A DNA stretch of 35,368 nt from Casp-Chloro-G3 sp002816715 (lineage in GTDB: Bacteria > Chloroflexota > Dehalococcoidia > Lucifugimonadales > UBA3495): the NCBI GenBank assembly GCA_027623815.1, contig JAQBUV010000018.1, positions 1 to 35,368 on the forward strand, read 5' to 3'. Of the stretch, positions 1 to 8,790 are shown piece by piece. Every line of letters begins with the position of its first letter. The first letter of the stretch is position 1. The translations under genes and the position numbers were made by a program. The notes under the pieces were generated by a model that saw only the letters and a list, made by a program, of their open reading frames with translations, had not been told where the DNA came from and did not search any database.

Positions 1-61
1 GCCTCGGCATTTAGTTTAAACCAGGCTATTTCAGATTATCACCCTATTTCGGAGCCATCTT

Positions 62-958
62 TTGGCAGTAAGGAAATTTACCTGGCAGGACTTGCCAGCA
101 CTGCTCGATTTCATCGGGACAGTCCAAGCTCAGAACGAGCAGGACCGCAAAGTGCGTCAACAGAGTTTTCAAGAGAACCTCAGACAGCCCGACCTGTACC
201 CGGAAGAAAACTGTCTGTTGCTGGAAGCTGATGGTGGTATTCTAGGTTGCTGCCTGATATTTCCAGAGCCATCCATCAGACGGGCAGTGTTGGCGCTGGA
301 TGTGGCACCTCAAATAGAAGGCAGCACACTTGAGGAGGAGCTGGTCAAGCAGGCCATTAGCCGCTCCAAAGAATTGAACGCAAAGGTCGCTCACATCTGT
401 CTGGGGCAGGACTCACTACGCAGCGAGCTTCTGCAGCGGGCAGGGTTTCATCTGGCGCGGGTCTATTGGGACATGAAGTGGATGGGTGACCATTTGCCTC
501 AAGCAGACGCGCCGACCGGGTTCACCGTGCGCCATTTTCAGCCCGGCGACGCGGCGGCCCTGACCGAGGTGCAAAACGCCGCCTTCACCGGAAGCTGGGG
601 GTTTTGTCCCAACTCGGTAGAGCAGATTGAGTACCGCAGTTCAGCGGGCAACACTTCTCACCAAGGGATTCTGTTTCTGTACGACCAGGACCAACTGGCT
701 GGATATTGCTGGACCTGTCTCGCTCCCTCCGACGGCAAGACCAAGGGGATAATTGGGATGATCGGCATCGCCCCCGACTACCGAGGCAAAGGCATCAGCA
801 AGCCGGTGATGGTGGCCGGAATGGAGTACCTGCAATCAATTCACGTGAACGAGATCGGCCTGCACGTTGACGGCAACAATACGCCGGCCATCCGACTGTA
901 CACATCGGTGGGATTTGAGAAAGTGGCGGAGCTGCATTGGTACGAGTACACACTGTAA
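62..958 (+). CDS. Two-domain GNAT N-acetyltransferase, MshD-like
   Basis: The 298-residue protein has the length and layout of two fused GNAT domains, as in mycothiol synthase MshD. The N-terminal half (about 1-140) is degenerate. The C-terminal half (about 153-298) keeps the acetyl-CoA loop in GIAPDYRGKGIS and the late motif NNTPAIRLYTSVGFEK. The start is TTG, chosen because GGAG at 51-54 sits seven bases upstream and no ATG fits. It stands alone on the plus strand next to a convergent minus-strand block. The GNAT fold is clear; the substrate is not. A role in mycothiol synthesis is only suggested by architecture, because mycothiol is known mainly from Actinobacteria and no mshC is in the window. 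Confidence 0.85.
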   Translation: MAVRKFTWQDLPALLDFIGTVQAQNEQDRKVRQQSFQENLRQPDLYPEENCLLLEADGGILGCCLIFPEPSIRRAVLALDVAPQIEGSTLEEELVKQAISRSKELNAKVAHICLGQDSLRSELLQRAGFHLARVYWDMKWMGDHLPQADAPTGFTVRHFQPGDAAALTEVQNAAFTGSWGFCPNSVEQIEYRSSAGNTSHQGILFLYDQDQLAGYCWTCLAPSDGKTKGIIGMIGIAPDYRGKGISKPVMVAGMEYLQSIHVNEIGLHVDGNNTPAIRLYTSVGFEKVAELHWYEYTL

Positions 959-984
959 GGGCCTTTAAGGGCTAGTCAGCGTCC

Positions 985-1659
985 TCAACGGTCACTTCCA
1001 GCCGGTGGTTTGGGAATCTTGTCCCAGTTGGGCTCCGCCGGTATCAATATCTCTTTGGCCAGGATACCGCCAGATACAATCATCTTCATAGCATCGTCAA
1101 CGCTCATCTCAGTGAGAGTCACCTCGCTAAGCGGCATTATCACCAGAAACCCAGAGGAGGGAACCGGCGTGGTGGGAATGTAGACCGCCACCGTTTCTGA
1201 GCCGTCCATCACGCCCAGATTTGCGGTTACCAGACCAATGGCTTTCATCCCCTTCCTGGGAAACTCCACCAATACCACCCCCCGATAGGGATGGTCTTTG
1301 GAGCCGGTTAAGATTTCCACACCGGTTCTGGTGGTACTGTATATGCTCTTGACCACCGGAATGCGTTCAATCACCCGATGTCCGACGTTGATCAAGCGTC
1401 CGCCCACTACTTGAGTAGCGATCAATCCAACCAAATAGACCGACAACACCAGGGTGATGATGCCTAAACCCGGTATCTGCGGCCCCGGCAGGAATTTGAG
1501 CAGGGGTTGCAGTATTGGGTCGAAAAATTCGAAGAAAAATTTGAGGATGAAGATGGTGACCCCAATGGGCAACACCACCAGCAGGCCAGCGCCCAGCATG
1601 GTCTGGATATGTACCGCCAGACTCCCCAGGAAGCCATGCCGGTGAGGTATAGGGTCCAT
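985..1659 (-). CDS. DUF502 family membrane protein
   Basis: The 224-residue protein matches DUF502 from memory of the family. It has a hydrophobic segment at about 17-42 and a second at about 63-85. These are followed by the family signatures RIPVVKSIYSTTR, YIPTTPVPSSGFL and MSVDDAMKMIVSGG. The function of this family is not established; it is an inner-membrane protein. The ATG is supported by AGGAG six bases upstream. It lies downstream of the GT4 gene but is separated from it by 334 bp that contain a repeat, so it is probably transcribed on its own. Confidence 0.85.
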   Translation of the reverse strand: MDPIPHRHGFLGSLAVHIQTMLGAGLLVVLPIGVTIFILKFFFEFFDPILQPLLKFLPGPQIPGLGIITLVLSVYLVGLIATQVVGGRLINVGHRVIERIPVVKSIYSTTRTGVEILTGSKDHPYRGVVLVEFPRKGMKAIGLVTANLGVMDGSETVAVYIPTTPVPSSGFLVIMPLSEVTLTEMSVDDAMKMIVSGGILAKEILIPAEPNWDKIPKPPAGSDR

Positions 1660-1993
1660 CCACTACTCCTGAAAAGGCCGTAAACCGCTCTTGATGAGCC
1701 GTCGAAACATCAGCGGTCGCATTCCGCTGATGTCCTTTGGCAAATTCAAGATGTGCGGGCTGAATCTATGGCCCTAACCAAGCGAATTGGCATAAATTAC
1801 CCGACTGGTACCGCGTCAATCGTGTTGTGATTGGTGGCATCCTCTCCCCATGTGGGAGAGGAATGAGGTGAGGGGTATCACCCTCATCCCAGCCTTCTCC
1901 CATCAAGGGAGAAGGGGTCTAGCCAGCCCAATTTAACAACTGTCAATACCGGGTTAACACCGCACCAGAAGCGGGCATTGCCCCGGCGACACC
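1660..1993. other. Intergenic stretch with one composite repeat
   Basis: This 334-bp gap between the DUF502 gene and the GT4 gene holds the composite palindromic repeat at 1841-1917. The rest holds the upstream region of the DUF502 gene, with its AGGAG ribosome binding site at about 1666-1670. I see no coding potential in it. Confidence 0.6.
1841..1917 (+). repeat. Composite CTCTCCC palindrome repeat, copy 1
   Basis: Two hairpins lie in tandem. The first is CCTCTCCC...GGGAGAGG at 1841-1861. A spacer of about 33 bases (aatgaggtgagggg... then ccctcatccc) follows. The second is CCTTCTCCC...GGGAGAAGG at about 1894-1916. The whole unit is nearly the exact reverse complement of the copy at 24491-24567. 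Confidence 0.85.
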
Positions 1994-3214
1994 CTAGCTA
2001 GGGCAAGGAACCTTCCTGGGTGAGCGTTGGTAAATTCTCAGCATTCGCTCCGCCACCTGGTCCCATCCCAAGTCCTCTGCCCTTTTGCGAGCCGCTATCC
2101 CCATGCTGTCTTGCAGCCTTTTACTGGATATTATCATCTCCAGTGAGTTAGCAAAAGCCTCCGGGCAGCGCCACGACTTGAGATAGCCAGTGCGTCCATG
2201 CTGGATCACCGTAGACAGTCCACCAACGCGGGAAGCGACCACCGGCGTGCCGCAGGCCATTGATTCCAGCGCGGCCAGGCCGAAACTTTCGTAGAAAGAA
2301 GGCACCACACATACATCGGCAGCGCTGTAGTACAGAGGCATATCTTCCTGGTCAACCCGGCCCACAAAATCGAAGATATCGTCCATATCCAGGTCCTGCA
2401 CCAACTGTCGGACTCTGGCCGCCTCTCCTTCTTTGCCATCGTCGCCGCCCACCACCAGCACTCGCATACCTTGACAGGTCTCCATCTGCGCGGCGGTGTG
2501 CACCAACAAATCCAAGCCCTTCAGCGATTCGATTCGGCCCACGAATAGCAGGACTTTATCGCCGTTGAGACCCAGCCTTTCCCGTGATTCTTCCTGGTCT
2601 AGCGGTTGGAACCGATCAAGGTCTACCCCGCAAGGCACCAACTCAATATGGTCGGGGTCGGCGTCGTAAAGACGGGCCATAGCGTCCCGTTCGTGGGGAC
2701 TGAAGGCGACGATCTGGTCAACATCGGCCATCAACTCGCGCTCTACCCGCTGACGATGTATCGGTTCCGATTCACCGGCCCGCGACTGCATCTTGATCAA
2801 CGAAAGAGTGTGGAAGGTGGCAACGTGGGGCACATCCATGTCGCGAGCCAAAGCGCGGCCCACCCAGCCGGAAAGCCAGTAGTGGGAGTGCACTGCATCA
2901 TAGGTCAATTTATTTTCAGCGCGAAACTCCCGGACTGCTTCCAGAAAATCTGGTAGATGAGAAAACAGGTCTTCCATTGGCGCATTGGCGTCCCCGCCAG
3001 GCAAGTGTATGACTCGTACACCAGGGCCTATTTCCTCAATGGAGCTGGCTGAGTCGGGATGCTGCCGGGTATAGATGTCCACTGACACGCCCAGGTTGCC
3101 CAAAGAACGGGCCAGTTGCTGCACGTATACGTTCATACCCCCCGACTTGCCCTGCCCGGGAGCCGCCAGAGGGCAAGCATGAAAGCTGACCAGAGCCACT
3201 CTATCTACACTCAA
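1994..3214 (-). CDS. GT4 family glycosyltransferase, MshA/sucrose-phosphate-synthase-like
   Basis: This is a 406-residue GT-B glycosyltransferase of family GT4. The N-terminal domain shows GKSGGMNVYVQQLARSLG, typical of the MshA/sucrose-phosphate synthase branch. The C-terminal nucleotide-sugar domain has FVGRIESLKGLD and the EX7E motif as ESFGLAALE. It would transfer a sugar from an NDP-sugar to an unknown acceptor in the cytoplasm. The start is TTG and shares bases with the TGA stop of the upstream GNAT-like gene (TTGA overlap), so the two are probably translationally coupled. No GT-specific partner such as mshC is nearby, so the product (glycolipid, osmolyte or thiol precursor) stays open. 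Confidence 0.85.
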   Translation of the reverse strand: MSVDRVALVSFHACPLAAPGQGKSGGMNVYVQQLARSLGNLGVSVDIYTRQHPDSASSIEEIGPGVRVIHLPGGDANAPMEDLFSHLPDFLEAVREFRAENKLTYDAVHSHYWLSGWVGRALARDMDVPHVATFHTLSLIKMQSRAGESEPIHRQRVERELMADVDQIVAFSPHERDAMARLYDADPDHIELVPCGVDLDRFQPLDQEESRERLGLNGDKVLLFVGRIESLKGLDLLVHTAAQMETCQGMRVLVVGGDDGKEGEAARVRQLVQDLDMDDIFDFVGRVDQEDMPLYYSAADVCVVPSFYESFGLAALESMACGTPVVASRVGGLSTVIQHGRTGYLKSWRCPEAFANSLEMIISSKRLQDSMGIAARKRAEDLGWDQVAERMLRIYQRSPRKVPCPS

Positions 3215-4188
3215 TTTTGTTTCACCACCATTTGATACAGAATCTGGTTCTGGCCTCCCAGATGATACTTGTAAGGCTCAGAACCGCGCAGAAAGTCGAA
3301 GTAATCTTTGCCCTGCTCAATGGCTTCCCGAAGGCACAGCGCATGAAGCAACAGGCCCACGCTGTAGTAGCTGTAGTCGGGGTGATAGCCGCTGTTATAG
3401 AGCAGACGCGCAGAACCATAGTCAAAGCATATACTAGATGCCACTAAATTGCCCTCCAACTCCATGAAGAACAGCTTGATCAGGCCCAACTGGGCCATGC
3501 GGCGGGCCATTTCACGAAAGAACCCCTCCTGCAATGGGGTCATAAATTCGGCCTTTTCCGTATCGCTCATCCGCATCAGCGCCAGAAAATCGTCCAGGCG
3601 GGCGGAAACCTCGTTCTCTTCGCTTATACAGTACCATTTCCAGGTATCCAATGCCTCAAGGCGACGAAACTTACGGCGCAGCTCGTGGCGATCCTTCTTG
3701 TTGAGGACTGCCAGGTAATCGTCCCAAGTGGCGGGCAGTGCAATTCCGGGGGCCACACCCTCTTCGGCAATCTCCACCGAGTAGCCCAGCTGCTTCGCCA
3801 ACTCGGGGAGATGCTGCAACGTCGGCGAGGACTCGCGCAATGAATAAAGTTGCAGAGTGCCAAACTCCGTTTCTGCTAGGCGCTGCAACAGTTTGGGGTA
3901 AAAAGCGGACTCATAGCCCGGACGAACCATAAAGTCGTTGTAATCAAAGGTTTCCGGGCTGCCCATCAAAGAGACCACACCGTTCTGCCGGGATAGGGAG
4001 GCAATGGCCATTACCTCATCTGACTCTTCAATGTAGAAGCCGGCCATCTCCCGGCCGTTGCCAAAGGTATTCCACCAGATTTCCTGCCACTGAGGGGTCA
4101 GATACAGGGTGTCAGCCGGGCAGACTGGCAGTAGGCTTTCCCATTTCTGTAAAATCTCCTGGAAGGAGGCGAAGGGTATGGCTGACAT
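3211..4188 (-). CDS. GNAT-fold acyltransferase, CelD/BcsL (Acetyltransf_6) type
   Basis: The 325-residue protein resembles the CelD/BcsL branch of Acetyltransf_6 proteins, which are distantly related to FemAB. Typical stretches are YLTPQWQEIWWNTFG near the N terminus, then YLAVLNKKDRHELRRKFRRL, and SICFDYGSARLLYNSGYHPD with FDFLRGSEPYKYHLGG near the C terminus. Members transfer acyl or aminoacyl groups onto cell-surface polymers or sugars, and the exact substrate is unknown. It follows folE by five bases, with AAAGG inside the folE end as ribosome binding site, and overlaps the GT4 gene by four bases. Coupling to a glycosyltransferase supports a role in glycoconjugate modification. Confidence 0.78.
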   Translation of the reverse strand: MSAIPFASFQEILQKWESLLPVCPADTLYLTPQWQEIWWNTFGNGREMAGFYIEESDEVMAIASLSRQNGVVSLMGSPETFDYNDFMVRPGYESAFYPKLLQRLAETEFGTLQLYSLRESSPTLQHLPELAKQLGYSVEIAEEGVAPGIALPATWDDYLAVLNKKDRHELRRKFRRLEALDTWKWYCISEENEVSARLDDFLALMRMSDTEKAEFMTPLQEGFFREMARRMAQLGLIKLFFMELEGNLVASSICFDYGSARLLYNSGYHPDYSYYSVGLLLHALCLREAIEQGKDYFDFLRGSEPYKYHLGGQNQILYQMVVKQN

Positions 4189-4193
4189 GGATA

Positions 4194-4748
4194 CTACCTT
4201 TTTAGTAATGATAGCAGACGCTCGCTGTCGAAGCTGCTATCAGTAAAGACGCCTCTAATTGCGGTGGTCACCACCTGGCTGCCCGGTTTCTGTACGCCCC
4301 GCATCGACATACAAAGATGCTCGGCTTCAATTTGAGCCACCAAACCCCGGGGGCTGAGCGCGGTGAACACGGCGTCGGCCCACTGCCGGGTCAGACGCTC
4401 TTGCACCTGGGGCCGTCGGGCGACAACCTCCAGAGAGCGCACCAATTTGCTGATACCGGCCACTTTGCCGCTGGGGACATATGCCAGGTGGGCTAGCCCG
4501 AAGAATGGCAACAGATGGTGCTCACAGACCGAATAAAAGGTGACGTTCTTCAGAATGACCGGGTCATGGTGGTCTTCTTCAAATACCGCGTCAATAGCCT
4601 CCGCCGGATCCAGCCCAATGCCGGAGAAAAGCTCCAGGTACATGCTGGCGACGCGGTTTGGTGTGTCCCGTAAGCCTTCTCGTTGAGGGTCATCGCCAAT
4701 GGCTTCCAGGATGTCGCTAACGGCCTTTTCAATGCGTTGCTGCTGAAT
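4194..4748 (-). CDS. folE: GTP cyclohydrolase I
   Basis: FolE converts GTP to 7,8-dihydroneopterin triphosphate, the first step of folate synthesis. Zinc and catalytic residues are visible in YSVCEHHLLPFFG and EAEHLCMSMRGV. The first ATG (4643) lies inside the conserved N-terminal helix, in RVASMYLELF. Reading back in frame recovers the missing family sequence RIEKAVSDILEAIGDD and PQREGLRDTPNRV. The frame then reaches the TAA stop of thrC with no ATG, GTG or TTG. The best start is ATT at 4746-4748, seven bases after AAAGGA, giving 184 residues, normal for FolE. ATC one codon upstream is the alternative, with shorter spacing. thrC is immediately upstream in the same frame and the GNAT-like gene follows. 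Confidence 0.88.
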   Translation of the reverse strand: MQQQRIEKAVSDILEAIGDDPQREGLRDTPNRVASMYLELFSGIGLDPAEAIDAVFEEDHHDPVILKNVTFYSVCEHHLLPFFGLAHLAYVPSGKVAGISKLVRSLEVVARRPQVQERLTRQWADAVFTALSPRGLVAQIEAEHLCMSMRGVQKPGSQVVTTAIRGVFTDSSFDSERLLSLLKR

Positions 4749-4766
4749 GATTTTATCCTTTGCCGG

Positions 4767-5828
4767 TTATAGCGCGGCGGTCAACGCGACGGCTTCCAGA
4801 GCTTCGAGGGTGGGTTCAACTTCAATGGTCTGCCCCAAGGAGCTGCTGACTGCCAGGTCTGGGTCTTTGAGTCCCGACCCGGTAATTATACAGACTACCC
4901 GCTGGTCGGACAGGTTGAGTCCCTGACCTACCAGCTTGATCAGCCCGGCTACCGAGGCCGCCGACGCCGGTTCGCCAAAGACTCCTTCAGTGGAGGCCAG
5001 CCGCCGGTATGCGTCCAATATCTCGTCGTCGGTGACCGAGTCGATGACACCGCCCGACTCGTCCCGGGCCTCCAACGCGCTCTGCCAACTGGCCGGATTG
5101 CCAATACGAATGGCTGAAGCGATGGTCTGCGGGTTTTTAATTGGATGGCCAAGAACGATGGGTGCCGCGCCCGCCGCCTGAAACCCCATCATGTGGGGCA
5201 GGAGAGTGGTCAGTTCGGCCTGATAATACTCTTTAAATCCTCGCCAGTAGGCGGTGATGTTACCGGCATTTCCCACCGGGATGAACAGATAGTCAGGCGC
5301 GTCGCCCAGCACATCGGACACTTCAAAGGCGGCGGTCTTCTGCCCTTGCAGGCGATGCGGATTTACCGAGTTGACCAGGGTAATCCGATGCCTGCTGGTG
5401 AAGTCGCGCACCAACTTGAGCGCGACATCAAAGTTACCGTCCACCATGATGATCTTCGCGCCATAGGCCATTGCCTGGGCCAACTTGCCCAGAGCGACCT
5501 CACCCTTGGGAATCAATACCATCGCTGGTAGTTTACAGTAAGCGCCATAGGCCGCCGCCGATGCGCTGGTATTGCCGGTGGAGGCGCACATTATCCCCAC
5601 GCTGTGCTCTTCCAGAGCCTTGGCAATGGCTACCACCATGCCCCGGTCTTTGAAAGAGCCGGTGGGGTTGCATCCCTCCAGCTTGAAATACAACTCGCCA
5701 CACCCCAATTCTGGGCCAAGCCGGTTGGACCTGACCAGCGGGGTATCACCCTCGCCAAGGCTGAGCATAGGAGTAGAGTCCGTTATCGGCAGGTACTCTC
5801 GGTACTGCTGTAATACTCCAACGCCCAT
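4767..5828 (-). CDS. thrC: Threonine synthase (canonical, hom-linked)
   Basis: The 353-residue PLP enzyme converts O-phosphohomoserine to threonine. The PLP lysine is K60 in NPTGSFKDRGM, and CASTGNTSASAAAYG and PVGNAGNITAYWRG supply the phosphate-binding and cofactor loops. Length and motif match the short Bacillus-type threonine synthases. It lies downstream of hom, as is usual, although a 211-bp gap with a repeat separates them, and folE starts 18 bases after its stop. It differs from the second homologue at 21239-22528, which has a zinc ribbon and a changed active-site motif, so this copy is the better candidate for ordinary threonine synthesis. Confidence 0.95.
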   Translation of the reverse strand: MGVGVLQQYREYLPITDSTPMLSLGEGDTPLVRSNRLGPELGCGELYFKLEGCNPTGSFKDRGMVVAIAKALEEHSVGIMCASTGNTSASAAAYGAYCKLPAMVLIPKGEVALGKLAQAMAYGAKIIMVDGNFDVALKLVRDFTSRHRITLVNSVNPHRLQGQKTAAFEVSDVLGDAPDYLFIPVGNAGNITAYWRGFKEYYQAELTTLLPHMMGFQAAGAAPIVLGHPIKNPQTIASAIRIGNPASWQSALEARDESGGVIDSVTDDEILDAYRRLASTEGVFGEPASAASVAGLIKLVGQGLNLSDQRVVCIITGSGLKDPDLAVSSSLGQTIEVEPTLEALEAVALTAAL

Positions 5829-5889
5829 ATCTTACTTTTTCGCCCTCACCGTTGCCGTTCTTGGCAAAACGGTTTCTGTTGCTAGCTTC

Positions 5890-5965
5890 GTCTCCCCTTG
5901 TGGGAGACGACTGCGGAGAGAGGTTTCGCCCTCGTCCCACCCTTCTCCCTTGATGGGATAAGGAG
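5890..5965 (+). repeat. Composite CTCTCCC palindrome repeat, copy 2 (diverged)
   Basis: This lies between hom and thrC, inside a presumed operon. The first hairpin is GTCTCCCC...GGGAGAC at 5890-5908 and the second CCTTCTCCC...GGGATAAGG at 5941-5963. The spacer has diverged but keeps ccctcgtccca. It is the same design as the copies at 1841 and 24491. Confidence 0.75.
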
Positions 5966-6039
5966 TTGCTGTAATTCTCGCTAAAAACTTCCGTGTAGTC
6001 AGCTTCTTGGTCGATAGAAGCCCACCGAGGGCCTTTCCC

Positions 6040-7353
6040 TTACCCTTCAATCCTCAGCATGTTGCTGACTTGGTTAACCACGTCAAGTTCCGCGACCAGC
6101 CTCATGGCTTCCTGAACTGAGGCGTCTCTGGCCGGATGAGTGGTGATAACCAGTTCGGCTTTCTGTTCATCTGGAAAGGTGTCCTTTTGCAGAACCGAAG
6201 CTATGCTAATGCTGCGGTCGCCCAGAATCTTGGAAATCTGGGCCAGCACCCCCGGTTGATCTGCAATGTTTAGCCTGATGTAATACTGGGTTTCCAGGTC
6301 ATCAATGGACTGCACTCGCAAAGTGTGACCAGATTCGATCACCGGAATCGGCGGCTGATTGATGTGCAACCGGCGGCCAATGTCGATCAGGTCGCCCATT
6401 ACCGCGCTGGTGGTCGGCCCTCGTCCTGCGCCCCGGCCGTGAAACAGGACCTGCCCGCACAGACTGCCAGTAACTTCCACCGCATTATACACCCCATCCA
6501 CCTTGGCCAGCATATGCTCCACCGGAACCAACGCAGGGTACACCCGCGCTCTAATATCGCCTTGCTCCAGGGTGACAACGGCCAGCGACTTGATGGCGTA
6601 GCCCAACTCCTGCGCGTACCGAAAGTCCTGAGGCTGCAAATTGGTAATCCCTTGCCGGTAAATGTCATCCGGGGATACCCGTTGATGAAAGGCCAAAGAA
6701 GCCAGAATCGACAGCTTGTAAACCGCGTCGAATCCTTCCACGTCATTGGTCGGGTCGGCTTCGGCAAAGCCCTGCTGCTGGGCTTCCGCCAGAGCCTGGT
6801 GGAAATCGGTTTCGCTATGTTGGTCTGCCATTTGGGTCAGGATGTAGTTGGTGGTGCCGTTGATGATGCCGCGGATGGACTGGATATCGTTGGCCAGTAG
6901 CTGACTCATCAAGCTGCCGACGATGGGTATACCACCGCCGACGCTGGCCTCAAACAGGAGGTTTACCCGGTTTTGCCGGGCCAGGTCAAACAATTCTGGC
7001 CCATATTTGGCCATCGCCTCTTTGTTAGCGGTGACCACATGCTTACCGGAGGAAAGGGCGTCCTTAAGATATTGGGCGGCGGGTTCGGTGCCGCCGATGA
7101 CCTCAACCACAATTTGTATGGAGGGGTCGGCCAGAATATCTTCTGGGTTGGTGGTGATCAGACCCGGCGGGACATTGGAATCTCGCGGTTTGTTGAGGTC
7201 TCGCACTAGGATTTTTTTGAGGTTTACCGGAAGGCCAATTTTTTGGGAAATGCTCAAGGACTGGTCTATCAAAGTTGTGGCAACCCCGCCACCGACTACT
7301 CCCAGTCCCAATAAGCCAACATTTATTTCTTGTATTTCCCGGATAGCACTCAC
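6040..7353 (-). CDS. hom: Homoserine dehydrogenase with C-terminal ACT domain
   Basis: The 437-residue enzyme reduces aspartate semialdehyde to homoserine, the branch point to threonine and methionine. The Rossmann motif is GLLGLGVVGGGVA (about 13-25), followed by VVTANKEAMAKYG and the catalytic region EADPTNDVEGFDAVYK. A C-terminal ACT domain (about 355-430, YYIRLNIADQPGVLAQISKILGD) is the usual site of threonine feedback. The start is GTG, ten bases after the stop of the foldase gene; the ribosome binding site is weak, so translational coupling is likely. Its homoserine can feed both threonine-synthase homologues after phosphorylation by a kinase that is not in the window. Confidence 0.96.
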   Translation of the reverse strand: MSAIREIQEINVGLLGLGVVGGGVATTLIDQSLSISQKIGLPVNLKKILVRDLNKPRDSNVPPGLITTNPEDILADPSIQIVVEVIGGTEPAAQYLKDALSSGKHVVTANKEAMAKYGPELFDLARQNRVNLLFEASVGGGIPIVGSLMSQLLANDIQSIRGIINGTTNYILTQMADQHSETDFHQALAEAQQQGFAEADPTNDVEGFDAVYKLSILASLAFHQRVSPDDIYRQGITNLQPQDFRYAQELGYAIKSLAVVTLEQGDIRARVYPALVPVEHMLAKVDGVYNAVEVTGSLCGQVLFHGRGAGRGPTTSAVMGDLIDIGRRLHINQPPIPVIESGHTLRVQSIDDLETQYYIRLNIADQPGVLAQISKILGDRSISIASVLQKDTFPDEQKAELVITTHPARDASVQEAMRLVAELDVVNQVSNMLRIEG

Positions 7354-7362
7354 CTTAGCCGT

Positions 7363-8538
7363 CTATCGGCCTCCGATGGGCAATCCGCCCTGATTATCCC
7401 GCTGCGGTTGTTCCACGCGGGGGCTGGTTAGGCGCACCTGGTCGGCAACCCAAGCATACCGCTCACTGTTAAAGTTAATAGTAAGCCAACCCTCGTCGGA
7501 ACCACGGGTCAACTGCTCGTTCTTCCACTCCGCAACCCTCACCGTGACCAGTTGCCTCAGCATCGGGAATTCCAACTCCCGTTCCTCCAGGCCGGAGTGC
7601 TTCTTGATGATATAAACTCCGCCCTGCGTGAAAATCAGGTCGCTGATGGCTCCCACCGCCAAGGGTTCCACATCGTTCTCCTGGTCGCCAAAGAGCACCG
7701 CATCCAGATCAGGGAAAGCCCCCTGAGGAACCCAACCAACGTAACCCTGCTCGTTGGCGAACCCAGCGGAAGCGCCCACTTCAAAGGCAACGGCATTGAA
7801 GTCTTCGGTGTCCAGCCTGGCTCTGACTTCCTCCGGGACTACCGCGCCACCAAAATCCAGACGTATCCAATCAACTTCCACCTGCTCCGGCATTTCAGGA
7901 ATACTGCTCAAGAACATCAGCGAAAGCTGCGACTCCAGCAAGTCCTCACCAACCAACTGCCGGTATGCTGCTTCGGAAAGGTTTACCTGAGTGAGAAGGT
8001 TGCTTTTGTTGTTCTCAAATTCCCGGTCCAGTTGCTCAGTATCGGCCTCCTGCCCGGCCGGAGGCGTGGGATAAAATCGCCTTCTAATCTCTTGGTCTAT
8101 ATCCTCATCAGTGGCGGTGAATCCCAGCCCAGGGGACGCTTGTCGCAATATCTCTGCGTTGAGCATGTCCTGCAGGTATTGGAAAGGCACTACGCTCAGG
8201 TCGACAAAGCCGCCCTGCTCATATCGGTTGATGCCCTGGAGCACCCGGATGCGCTCCACCAGATCGCCCATAGTGAATTTGACACCGCGTACCTCTCCGG
8301 CAGTTACGCGAGGAGGTTCGTAGAATTCGCGGTATAGGCCCACCGCAACAATGGCGAATATGGCCAGAATCAGCATGATACCGATGGTAACGGCCAAGCG
8401 CTGACGGCGCCGTTCTTCCTGAACACGGGCGCTCTGCTGTTGGGTTTCTTCCGAGCTGGGACGATCCCGCCGACGATTGCGACGGCGGGTAGGTGTGCCA
8501 TCGATGCGAGGATCCCGACGTTGCCAGGGGAGGGCCAT
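7363..8538 (-). CDS. Membrane-anchored SurA/PrsA-like peptidyl-prolyl isomerase
   Basis: The 391-residue protein begins with a very basic, Arg-rich cytoplasmic segment (1-47). One membrane helix follows (about 48-69, LAVTIGIMLILAIFAIVAVG), and the rest is extracytoplasmic. This matches a SurA_N-type chaperone domain with FQYLQDMLNAEILRQ, followed by a parvulin-like domain with GYVGWVPQGAFP and ISDLIFTQGGVYIIKK. It should help fold exported proteins outside the membrane. The ATG has TAGAGG about eight bases upstream. It is the first gene of the run leading into hom, and repeat copy 8665-8777 separates it from rpsR. Isomerase activity is inferred, because parvulin catalytic residues were not checked one by one. 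Confidence 0.8.
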   Translation of the reverse strand: MALPWQRRDPRIDGTPTRRRNRRRDRPSSEETQQQSARVQEERRRQRLAVTIGIMLILAIFAIVAVGLYREFYEPPRVTAGEVRGVKFTMGDLVERIRVLQGINRYEQGGFVDLSVVPFQYLQDMLNAEILRQASPGLGFTATDEDIDQEIRRRFYPTPPAGQEADTEQLDREFENNKSNLLTQVNLSEAAYRQLVGEDLLESQLSLMFLSSIPEMPEQVEVDWIRLDFGGAVVPEEVRARLDTEDFNAVAFEVGASAGFANEQGYVGWVPQGAFPDLDAVLFGDQENDVEPLAVGAISDLIFTQGGVYIIKKHSGLEERELEFPMLRQLVTVRVAEWKNEQLTRGSDEGWLTINFNSERYAWVADQVRLTSPRVEQPQRDNQGGLPIGGR

Positions 8539-8664
8539 AACAAAAACCTCTAAGAGATGGTGCCTTTAGTCTTGATGAACGTCAGGGTAAACCATGATCG
8601 CGACCCAGGCAGCTCAGTGACCCGGAATTGCTTGTCGTACTGACTAATGCGTACTACTTGATGA

Positions 8665-8777
8665 CTATCTTTAAACATGGTTCTACAAGGTCGCCATGAG
8701 CGGATCGGAGACTCACCGCTGCTCATCCTGAGCCTGTCGAAGGATAATTCTCTCCGACCAGGAGAGTTTTGAGATAG
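8665..8777. mobile_element. MITE-like element with CTATCTCAAAAC ends, copy 1
   Basis: The left end reads CTATCTTTAAAC and the right end, on the opposite strand, reads CTATCTCAAAAC. The interior carries gagcctgtcgaagga and GGTCGGAGAG. It is 113 bp and non-coding. Three other elements with the same ends occur at 13028-13152, 25962-26061 and 27870-27971. It sits between rpsR and the foldase gene. Confidence 0.65.
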
Positions 8778-8790
8778 GTTCTAAAGCTTT

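Noticed and set aside
4194..4643. A 149-residue FolE starting at the first ATG
   Set aside because: It would remove conserved N-terminal residues that are still encoded in frame upstream.
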